Assembly (NCBI GenBank): GCA_964573255.1
Contig: CAZNJB010000023.1
Location: 1-57,606 of the forward strand
DNA from: CAYNUJ01 sp964573255
Lineage (GTDB): Bacteria > Bacteroidota > Ignavibacteria > Ignavibacteriales > Melioribacteraceae
Direction: 5' to 3'
DNA: 57,606 nt
The position numbers and the translations under genes were made by a program. The notes under the pieces were generated by a model. The model was not told the DNA's origin. It saw nothing but the letters and a program-made list of their open reading frames with translations, and made no database searches. Shown here piece by piece: positions 8,470 through 17,905 of this stretch; within the stretch, counting starts at the first letter, position 1, and the number at the start of each line of letters is the position of its first letter.

Positions 8470-11289
8470 ATGATAAATAAATTATTACTTGAATTAAAAA
8501 ACGTAATTCCATCTGAAAGAATTTACACGGATGAATTAAGGCGTTTGGCCTATGGTACAGACGCCAGTTTTTACAGACTGATTCCTAAAGTTGTCATAAA
8601 GGTAAAAAATCAGTCAGAAGTAATTAAAGTAATTAAAGCCTGTAATCAATTTAAAATCCCAATTACATTCCGTGCTGCCGGCACAAGTCTTTCAGGTCAG
8701 GCTATTACTGATTCGATTTTATTATTAATCGATAGGGATTGGAACGGTTATAGAATTTCCGATAATGCAGAACTTATTTCTCTAGAGCCTGCGGTTATTG
8801 GTTCAAGAGCAAATCTATATTTGAAACCATACGACAAAAAAATCGGGCCTGACCCGGCGTCAATTAATTCTGCAATGATTGGAGGCATTGCCGCAAATAA
8901 TGCAAGCGGCATGTGCTGCGGAACCGCTCAAAATTCATACAACACCTTATCTTCGATGAAAATTATTTTTAACGACGGTTTCCTGCTTGACACTTCCAGC
9001 GAAGAAAGCATAAATGAATTCAAAGAGAAAAAGAAAGATTTACTTGACGCAATTAAGAGGCTTAGAGACGATATTATTTCCGATCCCGAATTAGTTGAGT
9101 TAATAAAAGCCAAGTACAAATTAAAAAATACAACCGGATACAGCATCAATGCTTTAGTAGACTATGATGATCCAATTGATATTATACAGCATTTAATGAT
9201 TGGCTCTGAAGGGACTTTGGGATTCATTTCCGAAATTACTTACAAAACTGTTCCTGAAAATAAATTCAAAGCATCTGCGCTTGTTATTTTCAAAAACATA
9301 GAACAAGCCAGCAACGCAGTACTCAAATTAAAACAACTTCCCGTTGATGCAGTTGAAATAATGGATAGAGCATCATTGCGTGCTGTAGAATACAAACCAG
9401 GAATGCCTGAATTTTTACGTACTCTTGATGATAATGTCTCTGCATTACTTATTGAAACCTCAGCGTTAAATAATGAGGAACTTTCGAATAATATAAATTT
9501 ACTTACTGAATCATTAAATGAATTTGAACTTGTTATAGAATTAAAGTTCACTGCTAAAGCAGAAGAGTATTCGAAGTTGTGGAATATAAGAAAAGGGTTA
9601 TTCCCTTCAGTCGGTGCAATGAGAGATGCCGGCACTACAGTTGTAATTGAGGATGTATGCTTTCCACTTGAACATTTAGCTGATGCAGTTAAAGAGCTTC
9701 AATCGTTGTTCTTAAAATATGGATATAAAGAAGCAATAATTTTCGGACACGCATTAGAAGGCAATCTTCATTTTGTTTTCAATCAGAATTTTAACGACAG
9801 TAAAGAAGTGGAGCGTTATAAATCCTTTATAGAGGATGTAGTTAAAATGACCGCCCACAAATATAACGGTTCTTTAAAAGCGGAACATGGCACCGGCAGA
9901 AATATGGCTCCTTTCGTTAAATATGAATGGGGCGAAAAAGCATACGAATTAATGCAAAGCATCAAGAAAATTTTCGATCCGGAAAATATTCTCAACCCAG
10001 GAGTGATAATCAATAAGGATGAAAACATTCATCTGAAAAACTTAAAACCTATGCCCAAAACTCACGATATAATTGATAAATGTATTGAGTGCGGCTTCTG
10101 CGAAAATGTTTGTCCTTCGAAAGATTTAACTTTAACGCCAAGACAAAGAATTGTACTGCTGCGTGAATTGGGACTGAAAAATTATCCTTCTAAAACCCTT
10201 ACCAAATTTGCCAAACAAATTGATTATGACATCAATACAACTTGTGCAGTTGATGGTTTATGCAAATTAAAATGTCCCGTCGATATCAATACCGGCGATA
10301 TTGTAAAGGTTATCAGAAATCATAACAAATCAAAAATGCAAAACTCCATTGCAGATTTTATTTCCGGCAATTTTGCACTTACCACTAACGTCATCAAATC
10401 AGGATTAAATATTGCAAATTTTGTCAGCCGGGCAATCGGGAAGGAAAACTTAAAAAGTGCAACAGCATCTTTAAGAAAATTCACAAATCAAAAAACGCCC
10501 CTATATTTAACGAGTTTACCGAAAGCTAATAATCATTCCTTCCCAATTTTAACTTCCAAAACTTCAAAGAATAAAGTTGTTTATTTCCCCTCGTGTATTA
10601 ATAGAACTCTTGGACAAAATAATTCAGGTGAAAACAAGGAACCCTTATCAGTTGTTTTTATTAGACTATTAAACAAAGCTGGCTACGAAGTTATTTACCC
10701 TGATAACTTAAATAACCTTTGCTGCGGAATGCCCTTTTCCAGCAAGGGTTTTAGCAAACAAGCAAAATATAAAGCAGAACAACTAACTGAATCCCTTAAC
10801 GTAGCCTCCAATAATGGAGAGTACCCTATTGTGTTTGATACAAGTCCCTGTTCTAAAACCGAAAAGGATTTTCTAGCATCCACCAATTCGAATTTAAAAG
10901 TATATGATTCTATTGAATTCATTCTTGATTTTATTTTACCAAAAATTCGTATAAACAAATTAGACAAATCGGTAATGTTGCACCCGGTGTGCAGCGCTGA
11001 ACATATGGGATTAACCGAAAAATTAAACCAAATCGCAAAAGCTTGTGTTACCAATGCTTATTTGCCCGATCAAGTTTCTTGTTGCGGATTTGCAGGTGAT
11101 CGAGGATTCACAGTACCGGAATTGAACGAATCGGCTTTACATAATTATAAAGGAGGTATCCCATCTGAAGTTACTGAAGGTTATTCATCCAGTAGAACTT
11201 GTGAAATTGGGTTGAGTGAGCAAACCGGTATTGATTACAAATCAATTATTTATTTGGTTGATGAAGCTTCAAAAGATATTCAGGAATAA
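8470..11289 (+). CDS. FAD-linked D-2-hydroxyacid dehydrogenase fused to Fe-S/CCG domains (YdiJ-like)
   Basis: 939-residue, single-chain D-lactate/D-2-hydroxyglutarate-type dehydrogenase. Residues about 20-260 form an FAD-binding type 4 domain (FRAAGTSLSGQA; GPDPASINSAMIGGIAANNASGM). An FAD-oxidase C-terminal domain follows, ending near EHGTGRNMAP. Next are two 4Fe-4S motifs, CIECGFCENVCP (about 538) and CAVDGLCKLKCP (about 591), and two CCG repeats, NLCCGMPF (about 750) and SCCGFAGD (about 870). This architecture equals GlcD+GlcF or Dld-II fused in one polypeptide, as in YdiJ. Electrons from the flavin presumably go through the clusters to the quinone pool. The exact hydroxyacid cannot be read from the sequence. 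Confidence 0.92.
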   Translation: MINKLLLELKNVIPSERIYTDELRRLAYGTDASFYRLIPKVVIKVKNQSEVIKVIKACNQFKIPITFRAAGTSLSGQAITDSILLLIDRDWNGYRISDNAELISLEPAVIGSRANLYLKPYDKKIGPDPASINSAMIGGIAANNASGMCCGTAQNSYNTLSSMKIIFNDGFLLDTSSEESINEFKEKKKDLLDAIKRLRDDIISDPELVELIKAKYKLKNTTGYSINALVDYDDPIDIIQHLMIGSEGTLGFISEITYKTVPENKFKASALVIFKNIEQASNAVLKLKQLPVDAVEIMDRASLRAVEYKPGMPEFLRTLDDNVSALLIETSALNNEELSNNINLLTESLNEFELVIELKFTAKAEEYSKLWNIRKGLFPSVGAMRDAGTTVVIEDVCFPLEHLADAVKELQSLFLKYGYKEAIIFGHALEGNLHFVFNQNFNDSKEVERYKSFIEDVVKMTAHKYNGSLKAEHGTGRNMAPFVKYEWGEKAYELMQSIKKIFDPENILNPGVIINKDENIHLKNLKPMPKTHDIIDKCIECGFCENVCPSKDLTLTPRQRIVLLRELGLKNYPSKTLTKFAKQIDYDINTTCAVDGLCKLKCPVDINTGDIVKVIRNHNKSKMQNSIADFISGNFALTTNVIKSGLNIANFVSRAIGKENLKSATASLRKFTNQKTPLYLTSLPKANNHSFPILTSKTSKNKVVYFPSCINRTLGQNNSGENKEPLSVVFIRLLNKAGYEVIYPDNLNNLCCGMPFSSKGFSKQAKYKAEQLTESLNVASNNGEYPIVFDTSPCSKTEKDFLASTNSNLKVYDSIEFILDFILPKIRINKLDKSVMLHPVCSAEHMGLTEKLNQIAKACVTNAYLPDQVSCCGFAGDRGFTVPELNESALHNYKGGIPSEVTEGYSSSRTCEIGLSEQTGIDYKSIIYLVDEASKDIQE

Positions 11290-11400
11290 CAGAGTTAGTA
11301 ATTTCTCTTATTGTTAATAGTTACATTTATTTATATTCAATATAATTCGAACAATAAAGTATATGTAAATCTTGAGATTATTAAGGAAGGGATCAAGGGA

Positions 11401-12333
11401 TTACAATTTTTTATAGATGGCAATTTCCTTGCTTATAAAAAATTTAAGAGGATTACCGCAGATTAAATAATTTATTAATAAGATCCCTGACGCAACTCCA
11501 AACAGTATCAACAGACCGCCTTCCGGACCAAAATCACCGCCCGTAACTAACAACGAACCCGTTTGAGAAATATTAATAAAGCTTATCTGGGGTTCGATAC
11601 CACTTACGGGAAAGCCAAATATATTTCCTTGAATAAAATTCCATGCTGTATGAATGCCTATTGGCAAAGCGAGAGAACCCGTAGCAACGTAAGCATATCC
11701 GTAAAATCCTCCAATTAAAGAAAGATTAACAATACCTATAATAGTAATGTTGGGATTTGCTGCATGCATTGCTCCGAAAAGAATTGAAGAAATTAACAGC
11801 GCACGCAATACTGCTTTTGATGAAGAAGTTGATTTTGTAAACAATCCTTCGCTTATGTTTTTTAACTGATAACCCCTTGAAAATGCTTCTTCCATTACAG
11901 CAACACAAACAAATCCAAATAAGCGACCTATTAACTTTAAACTATATTCTACAGGAGAATCTAAATAGGAAAATTTATCTATACTAATCCAACTCAATGA
12001 TAACTCTATTAGGAATACAATGAGAAAGACAATTGTACCAATTAAAAAGCCTTGGAATAATTCGGCAAACCAATTTCGATTAAATTTGAAACCAATATCA
12101 CTGAATTTACGTTTATCAAAAAATCTTGTCGAAATCCATATTGCTAAAAGTACCAATAAAAGTGTAATTACTTCGTCAAAAAGGGTTTTATAAAATCCGG
12201 AATCAATTAAATCGAGAAAAAAAACAGGTAAAAGGTAAGCCCCTAAGAATAAAACAAACTGGAAACTTATTCTCCAAAAGGCTCTCAACCTATTTTCAGA
12301 TGAATTAATAAATATGTTTTGCCCTGTTCCCAT
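11401..12333 (-). CDS. CPBP-family intramembrane glutamic protease
   Basis: 310-residue polytopic membrane protein with about eight hydrophobic segments. The family's catalytic signatures are visible: EEAFSRG (about residues 146-152, the EExxxR motif) and GAMHAANPN (His about 187, followed by Asn). Such CAAX/bacteriocin-processing-like proteases cleave within or next to the membrane; substrates are generally unknown. A strong AAGGAG ribosome site precedes the ATG. The gene is monocistronic and convergent with the FAD dehydrogenase, 111 bases away, with no clear terminator between them. Confidence 0.88.
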   Translation of the reverse strand: MGTGQNIFINSSENRLRAFWRISFQFVLFLGAYLLPVFFLDLIDSGFYKTLFDEVITLLLVLLAIWISTRFFDKRKFSDIGFKFNRNWFAELFQGFLIGTIVFLIVFLIELSLSWISIDKFSYLDSPVEYSLKLIGRLFGFVCVAVMEEAFSRGYQLKNISEGLFTKSTSSSKAVLRALLISSILFGAMHAANPNITIIGIVNLSLIGGFYGYAYVATGSLALPIGIHTAWNFIQGNIFGFPVSGIEPQISFINISQTGSLLVTGGDFGPEGGLLILFGVASGILLINYLICGNPLKFFISKEIAIYKKL

Positions 12334-12498
12334 TCACTCCTTTCTAATTAGCTCATTAAGTTAAAACTAATTGGAATAAATTACCCGAAAATGTTTTTGG
12401 TATTGATTTAAATCACAGGATGATTTAGCGAATAAGTCAATAAAATCAGTATGAATAAATGGTATGAATATAGAATAACAACGGCTTGATTAAGAATA

Positions 12499-12535
12499 AA
12501 AAAGCCCCATCAATCAAAAATCAATGGGGCTTTAA
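12499..12535 (-). terminator. Rho-independent terminator of valS
   Basis: Arms AAAGCCCCAT (12501-12510) and ATGGGGCTTT (12524-12533) are perfectly complementary. On the minus strand the hairpin is followed by a TTTTTTATT tract. It lies immediately after the valS stop codon. Confidence 0.9.
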
Positions 12536-12546
12536 GCATTCAATCT

Positions 12547-15153
12547 TTAATTTAAATCCGCTCTGAGAGATTTTACCTTTTCGAGCGCCACAGTCCAATC
12601 TTCTTTTTTCTTCTTTTCTCTCTCAACAACTTCTTTAGGAGCACGATTAACGAAATTTTCGTTACTTAGTTTTTTGGTAACTCCGGTTAATAATCCTTCC
12701 AATCGTGCTATCTCCTTATCGAGTCTGTTCCTTTCAACGTCGAGGTCAATCAATCCTTCGAGGGGAACAAAGATGTTGATACCATGAACAACAGCTGCAG
12801 CAGAAGCTTTCGGTTTTTCAACGGTTGTTCCGGTAAATATATTCTCAATTTTAGATAATGATTTAATGTACAGAATTTGCTCTTCGGTTAATTTATCTGT
12901 TTTAATGAAAGCATCCACCCGTTTGGAAGGAGGAATATTCATTTCGCCGCGGATGTTTCTAATTGCAGTAACAATTGCTTTAACCAATTCCATTCCCTCT
13001 TCGGCTTCTGAATTTACTGCAGAAGCGTCATATTGCGGGAATTCGGAAACGGAAATGCTTTCTCCGTCTTTGCGTTCTGAAATCAACTGCCATAGTTCTT
13101 CGGAAATAAAAGGCATAAACGGATGAACTAATTTAAGCGTTTCTTCAAATAGATGAATCGCTCTGGTTAAAACAGCAGATTTAACCTCTTCGTCTCCGGA
13201 ATAGAGACGGTTCTTAATGATCTCAACATACCAATCGCAGAAATCATTCCAGATATAACCGTAAATAATTTTGGTAGCGCCGGTTATGTCAAAAGAATCC
13301 AAAGCTTTTTCAAATCTTTCGACTGTCTGGTTGAATCTTGAAAGAATCCACTCATCAGCAAAATCAATATGTTTCGACATCAATGATTCATCAAGCTTAA
13401 TATTACCAGCATTAAGTAAAAGGAATCTACCGGCATTCCAAATCTTATTTGCAAAGTTTCTGCCTATCTCGCATTTATCAACACTGAATAAAACATCTTG
13501 TCCAAGCGGAGCGATATATGTAATTGTAAATCTCAATGCATCGGCGCCATACTGTTCAATAACATCGAGAGGGTCGGGAGAATTCCCGAGCGACTTACTC
13601 ATCTTGCGCCCCTTGTCATCCCGAATGATGGAAGTAAAATAAACATCTTTAAATGGGATGTCGTTCATGAATTCCATTCCCGCCATTATCATTCTTGCTA
13701 CCCAGAAGAATATAATATCCGGTCCGGTAACAAGCAGATCGGTGGGATAAAAATATTTTTGTTCTTCTTCGCTGGTAAATACATCCTGCGCCCAAAGCCA
13801 ACTGGAAGCCCAAGTATCGAGCACATCATCATCTTGTCGCCAATTTTCAATATCTTTCGGCGGTTCAACTTCGCAATAGATTTCACCGGTTTCTTTATGA
13901 TACCAAACCGGTATTCTATGGCCCCACCATAATTGACGTGAAATACACCAATCTTTAATATTTGTCATCCAATGCTCGTATGTTTTAACCCAATGAGCAG
14001 GATGAAAATTAACCAATCCCTTAAAAACAACATCCAAAGCGGGTTTTGCCAATTCATCCATTTTCATGAACCATTGTTCCGATAAATAAGGCTCAATGGG
14101 TACATTTCCCCTTTCGCTGTAACCCACTTTGTTAGTGTAATCCTCAGTCTTGTAAAGCAAACCGAGTTCTTCAAATTTTGCCACAACCTTCTTACGGCAT
14201 TCGTATCTATCTAAACCTCTGAATTCTTCCGGTACATTATTATTCGTTGAAGCATCTTCGTTGAATATATTTATTATTTCAAGATTGTGACGTTGACCCA
14301 TTTCATAGTCGTTAACATCATGTGCCGGCGTTACTTTAACAGCACCGGTTCCGAATTCCATATCAACATATTCATCTGCAAAGATTGGTATTTTTCTGCC
14401 AACTATTGGAAGCTCTATCTCTTTTCCTATTAAATGCTTGAATCTTTCATCATTCGGATTTACAGCTACACCAGTATCACCGAGCATTGTTTCGGGTCTC
14501 GTAGTTGCAACAATAACATATTCATCACTTCCCGCAATTGGATATTTTAAATACCAAAGTTTTCCGTTGACTGTCTTATATATTACTTCTTCGTCTGAGA
14601 TAGCAGATTTTGAAGCGGGGTCCCAGTTGACCATTCTATAACCGCGATAAATGAATCCCTTCTTATATAATTTTACAAACGCTTCAATTACCTTGCGGTA
14701 ATAGTGATCATCCATTGTAAATCGCCGGCGATCCCAATCACAGCTAACTCCAAGTTTTTTTAACTGACTGATTATAATACCGCCGTACTTTTCATTCCAC
14801 TGCATACAGTGTTTCAGAAATTCCTCTCGCCCTATAGTATATTTATCAATCCCTTTATCCTTAAGTGCTTTAATTACTTTCGATTCCGTTGCTATGGAAG
14901 CGTGATCTGTTCCAGGAACCCAGCAAGCATTAAAGCCTTTCATCCTTTTGTATCTTATATAGATATCTTGAATTGTATTATTTAACACATGCCCTAAATG
15001 AAGTATCCCGGTTATATTCGGAGGAGGAATAACTATCGTATAGGGTTCTTTGGATTCATCCGGTTCGGAATGATATAACTTGTGGTCGTACCAATACTTA
15101 TACCACTTATCTTCTACATTTTTCGGGTCGTATGCTTTTGGAATTTCTGTCAT
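12547..15153 (-). CDS. valS: Valyl-tRNA synthetase
   Basis: Class I aminoacyl-tRNA synthetase charging tRNA-Val, with an editing domain that clears mischarged threonine. The HIGH signature appears as HLGH (residues 52-55, in PPPNITGILHLGH) and KMSKS as GRKMSKSLGN (about 518-522). The CP1 editing domain spans about residues 190-330 and has TTRPETMLGDTGVAVNP. The C-terminal arm (about 805-868) is the tRNA-binding coiled coil typical of ValRS. 868 aa is normal for bacterial ValRS. The gene is followed by a canonical terminator. The secreted phosphatase gene lies 74 bases upstream. Confidence 0.98.
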   Translation of the reverse strand: MTEIPKAYDPKNVEDKWYKYWYDHKLYHSEPDESKEPYTIVIPPPNITGILHLGHVLNNTIQDIYIRYKRMKGFNACWVPGTDHASIATESKVIKALKDKGIDKYTIGREEFLKHCMQWNEKYGGIIISQLKKLGVSCDWDRRRFTMDDHYYRKVIEAFVKLYKKGFIYRGYRMVNWDPASKSAISDEEVIYKTVNGKLWYLKYPIAGSDEYVIVATTRPETMLGDTGVAVNPNDERFKHLIGKEIELPIVGRKIPIFADEYVDMEFGTGAVKVTPAHDVNDYEMGQRHNLEIINIFNEDASTNNNVPEEFRGLDRYECRKKVVAKFEELGLLYKTEDYTNKVGYSERGNVPIEPYLSEQWFMKMDELAKPALDVVFKGLVNFHPAHWVKTYEHWMTNIKDWCISRQLWWGHRIPVWYHKETGEIYCEVEPPKDIENWRQDDDVLDTWASSWLWAQDVFTSEEEQKYFYPTDLLVTGPDIIFFWVARMIMAGMEFMNDIPFKDVYFTSIIRDDKGRKMSKSLGNSPDPLDVIEQYGADALRFTITYIAPLGQDVLFSVDKCEIGRNFANKIWNAGRFLLLNAGNIKLDESLMSKHIDFADEWILSRFNQTVERFEKALDSFDITGATKIIYGYIWNDFCDWYVEIIKNRLYSGDEEVKSAVLTRAIHLFEETLKLVHPFMPFISEELWQLISERKDGESISVSEFPQYDASAVNSEAEEGMELVKAIVTAIRNIRGEMNIPPSKRVDAFIKTDKLTEEQILYIKSLSKIENIFTGTTVEKPKASAAAVVHGINIFVPLEGLIDLDVERNRLDKEIARLEGLLTGVTKKLSNENFVNRAPKEVVEREKKKKEDWTVALEKVKSLRADLN

Positions 15154-15227
15154 TTTTCATCTATTTAAATTATTTAAAATATTGAGTGCAAATATACGCA
15201 TTTTGAAGTTTTGGATAACTTAATTTA

Positions 15228-15857
15228 TCAATCAATTTTATATAAATAATTTGGGAGTTTAATTTTAATACCTGTATTATCTCCTTCAAGATCGCTTAGT
15301 TGATCACCGATGGTTGCTATAATTTTGTATCCATTGTCTGTTAATTCACGGCGTTTTATGTTTTTATAAACGACTGCAGATAATTTTTCTTCTTCCAAAT
15401 TTCTGCAAATCAGAGTATCGTAGTTATTAAATCCATTTCTTTGCAAGTTTATTTTAGTTGCATTGTAGAACACACTACTTCTTCCGGTAATAAAAACAAT
15501 TTTAAGTCCTCTGTTAAGAATAAAATCATAGAACTCCTTTATGTGCGGAACGGACTCTTGCTCTGCTTGCAGTATATGATTTTTCCAGGTTTCAAAAGTA
15601 AAACCGAAACCCATCGATTCCGTGTATTCGTAACCGGAAAGTATTGTATCGTCAATATCAAAAACAACAACAGAATTTTTTGCGAGCCTCAACTTTGCCA
15701 ATTCGTTTTCTGCCGAATCGATAACAGCTTTAACCTCCTCAGCATAAGCTCCGCTTTCATAATAATTTTTAACAGCTTTCTTAACATCATCCAAATTCAT
15801 TAAGGATTGAGCAAACAAACTGCATGATAAGAAAACCAATAACAATGTTTTTTTCAT
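15228..15857 (-). CDS. Secreted HAD-superfamily (class IIIB) acid phosphatase
   Basis: 209 aa with an N-terminal signal peptide (hydrophobic residues 4-16, cleavage likely after FAQ). HAD motif I is VVFDIDDTILSG (nucleophile Asp67, acid/base Asp69), motif II is VFITGRS, and motif IV is IATIGDQLSDLEG. This is the arrangement of the plant-type acid phosphatase/HAD subfamily IIIB, so a periplasmic phosphomonoesterase is likely. A GAGGTGG ribosome site is eight bases ahead of the ATG. The gene starts just past the hslU terminator and is 74 bases ahead of valS; read-through into valS is possible. Confidence 0.85.
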   Translation of the reverse strand: MKKTLLLVFLSCSLFAQSLMNLDDVKKAVKNYYESGAYAEEVKAVIDSAENELAKLRLAKNSVVVFDIDDTILSGYEYTESMGFGFTFETWKNHILQAEQESVPHIKEFYDFILNRGLKIVFITGRSSVFYNATKINLQRNGFNNYDTLICRNLEEEKLSAVVYKNIKRRELTDNGYKIIATIGDQLSDLEGDNTGIKIKLPNYLYKID

Positions 15858-15876
15858 AATACCACCTCAAAACAAA

Positions 15877-15901
15877 GAAAGGCTGAACAATTCAGCCTTT
15901 C
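15877..15901 (-). terminator. Rho-independent terminator of hslVU
   Basis: Perfect 11-bp stem (GAAAGGCTGAA / TTCAGCCTTTC) with a three-base loop. On the minus strand it is followed by TTTGTTTT, 24 bases after the hslU stop. It separates hslVU from the phosphatase gene. Confidence 0.85.
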
Positions 15902-15924
15902 AATAATAGTATTTATTCTTTCAA

Positions 15925-17298
15925 TTACAATATATATTTACTTAAGTCTCTATTCTTAACAATTTTGTCGAGTTTTTCGCTAACGAGTGCACCGTCAATT
16001 TCGATTTCACTTTCATAGAATTTATCCGGCACATTAAATAAAATATCTTCCAATAAAGTGGTTAAAATAGTGTGCAATCTTCTTGCACCGATATTTTCCA
16101 CTTCTTCGTTAACGATCGCAGCAACCTTGGCAATCTCTTTAATTGATTCCTCGTTAAAATGAATTTTAACATTTTCTGTTTCCAGCAAAGCTGCATATTG
16201 CTTAAGTAAAGCGTTTTCGGGTAATGTTAAAATTTTGATAAAGTCTTCTTCGGTAAGACTTTGCAGTTCGACCCTAATGGGGAAACGTCCCTGTAATTCA
16301 GGTATTAAATCCGAAGGCTTTGCAACATGGAAAGCCCCTGCTGCAATAAAAAGTATGTGATCAGTTTTTACCGGACCATATTTCGTATTCACAGTTGTTC
16401 CTTCAACAATAGGAAGTAAATCACGTTGAACACCTTCGCGGGAAACATCCGGACCGTGAGATTTACCCGAACTGCCGGCAACTTTATCAATTTCGTCAAT
16501 AAAAACTATTCCGGTTTCTTCTACTCTTTTGACCGCTTCTTTCTGAACCGCATCCATATCTATTAATTTTTGCGCTTCCTCGTCAGCCATTAATTTTCTG
16601 GCTTCTTTAATTGTAGTTTTTCTTTTCTTCTTTTTCTTTGGAATCATACTGCTGAAAATTTCCTGCAGATTTATTCCCATTTCGTCTCCGCCAACCGGAC
16701 CGAGAACTTGCATACCAACAGCAGGAGTGGTAACATCGAACTCAATCATTTTATCATCCATTTCTCCTTTACGCAATTTCTCCCGCATCCATTCTCTTGT
16801 TTTCTGGTTCTTATATGCTTCACTGTTCTCATCTTCAGAATTAATACCAACGGGACTTTTAACCGGAGGAATAAGAATATCCAGAATCTTGTCTTCAGCC
16901 ATTCTTTCCGCTTTTTCTTGAACGGTTTTCGTTTTTTCAGCTTTAACCATACTAACGGCTAAATCCGTTAAGTCGCGAATCATAGATTCAACATCTCTTC
17001 CTACATAACCGATTTCGGTAAATTTTGAGGCTTCAACTTTTACAAATGGAGCGCTTGCCAATTTGGCCAAACGTCTTGCAATTTCCGTTTTACCCACTCC
17101 GGTTGGCCCAATTAGAATAATATTATTCGGCATTATTTCTTCGCGAATACTTTCGCTAACCTGACGTCGGCGCCATCTGTTTCTTAATGCAATAGCAACC
17201 GCTCTTTTAGCATCGTTCTGTCCTATAATAAACTTATCCAACTCACTAACTATTTGGGAAGGGGTAAGCGTTTTCATTATATCATTATTATTACTCAT
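15925..17298 (-). CDS. hslU: ATP-dependent protease ATPase subunit HslU
   Basis: AAA+ unfoldase that feeds substrates to the HslV peptidase. It begins with the conserved LTPSQIVSELDKFIIGQ. Walker A is GPTGVGKTE, Walker B VFIDEIDK, and the sensor/arginine-finger region contains ELQGRFPIRVEL. The intermediate I-domain lies between, with charged segments such as PKKKKKRKT. An in-frame TTG occurs at 17310, but the ATG at 17298 is preferred because GAGG sits seven bases in front of it and it follows the hslV TGA without overlap; this gives 457 aa. It lies downstream of hslV as in most bacteria. Confidence 0.96.
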   Translation of the reverse strand: MSNNNDIMKTLTPSQIVSELDKFIIGQNDAKRAVAIALRNRWRRRQVSESIREEIMPNNIILIGPTGVGKTEIARRLAKLASAPFVKVEASKFTEIGYVGRDVESMIRDLTDLAVSMVKAEKTKTVQEKAERMAEDKILDILIPPVKSPVGINSEDENSEAYKNQKTREWMREKLRKGEMDDKMIEFDVTTPAVGMQVLGPVGGDEMGINLQEIFSSMIPKKKKKRKTTIKEARKLMADEEAQKLIDMDAVQKEAVKRVEETGIVFIDEIDKVAGSSGKSHGPDVSREGVQRDLLPIVEGTTVNTKYGPVKTDHILFIAAGAFHVAKPSDLIPELQGRFPIRVELQSLTEEDFIKILTLPENALLKQYAALLETENVKIHFNEESIKEIAKVAAIVNEEVENIGARRLHTILTTLLEDILFNVPDKFYESEIEIDGALVSEKLDKIVKNRDLSKYIL

Positions 17299-17306
17299 AA
17301 CATTCC

Positions 17307-17849
17307 TCAAGATTCAATTTTTTCTATTACTATATTTTGATTAGTGTAAATACAAATTTCTCCAGCAGTAGATAATGCTTCTTTCACAATCTCTTCGGCA
17401 GAAAGATCCGTATGCTTAAGCAGCATTTTGGCTGCGGCTAAAGCATACATACCACCGGAACCGATTGCTATTATATTATCTTCCGGTTCAATTACATCAC
17501 CTGTTCCGGAAACTATAAATGCATTTTCCGAAGAAACAACCGCAAGCATTGCTTCCAATCTTCTTAAATATTTATCCGTACGCCAATCTTTTGCAAGTTC
17601 AACAACTGCTCGACTAACATTTCCCCTGTAGGTTTCCAATTTCTCTTCAAATCGATTTAACAGCGTAAATGCATCTGCAGCGGAACCGGCAAAACCGCAT
17701 AACACTTGATCGTTATATAGTTTTCGAATTTTTTTAGAATTTTGTTTCACTACCGTGTTGCCGAGTGTAACTTGCCCGTCACCGCCTATTGCAGCCACAC
17801 CGTCTTTTACCACGCCTAATATTGTTGTAGATCTTATTTTCTTTGACAA
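17307..17849 (-). CDS. hslV: ATP-dependent protease peptidase subunit HslV (TTG start)
   Basis: Proteasome-like threonine peptidase forming the HslUV core. The catalytic Thr is expected at residue 8 (MSKKIRS-TTILGV), so a seven-residue propeptide must be removed; many HslV homologues carry a shorter one or only the initiator Met. The conserved GGDGQVTLGNTVVK and CGFAGSAADAFTLLNRFEEK segments are present, and 180 aa is normal. The initiator is TTG, with AGGAGAG about six bases upstream. A TATATTTG element 35 bases upstream probably drives hslVU. Confidence 0.97.
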   Translation of the reverse strand: MSKKIRSTTILGVVKDGVAAIGGDGQVTLGNTVVKQNSKKIRKLYNDQVLCGFAGSAADAFTLLNRFEEKLETYRGNVSRAVVELAKDWRTDKYLRRLEAMLAVVSSENAFIVSGTGDVIEPEDNIIAIGSGGMYALAAAKMLLKHTDLSAEEIVKEALSTAGEICIYTNQNIVIEKIES

Positions 17850-17883
17850 TTTAATCTCTCCTAAAATTTTATAATCAAACTTT

Positions 17884-17891
17884 CAAATATA
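17884..17891 (-). promoter_or_regulatory. Bacteroidota-type -7 element of hslVU
   Basis: On the minus strand this reads TATATTTG, an exact TAnnTTTG match, 34-35 bases before the hslV start in the gap after the PPIase gene. No clear -33 TTTG is seen at the usual spacing. Confidence 0.4.
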
Positions 17892-17905
17892 ATTATTGAG
17901 CATAA

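Noticed and set aside
13271..13932. Two long plus-strand frames in valS
   Set aside because: Antisense to a full-length ValRS with all signatures; low-complexity products.
17299..17310. TTG at 17310 as the hslU start
   Set aside because: The ATG at 17298 has GAGG at proper spacing and gives the usual N-terminus; the TTG overlaps the hslV stop.
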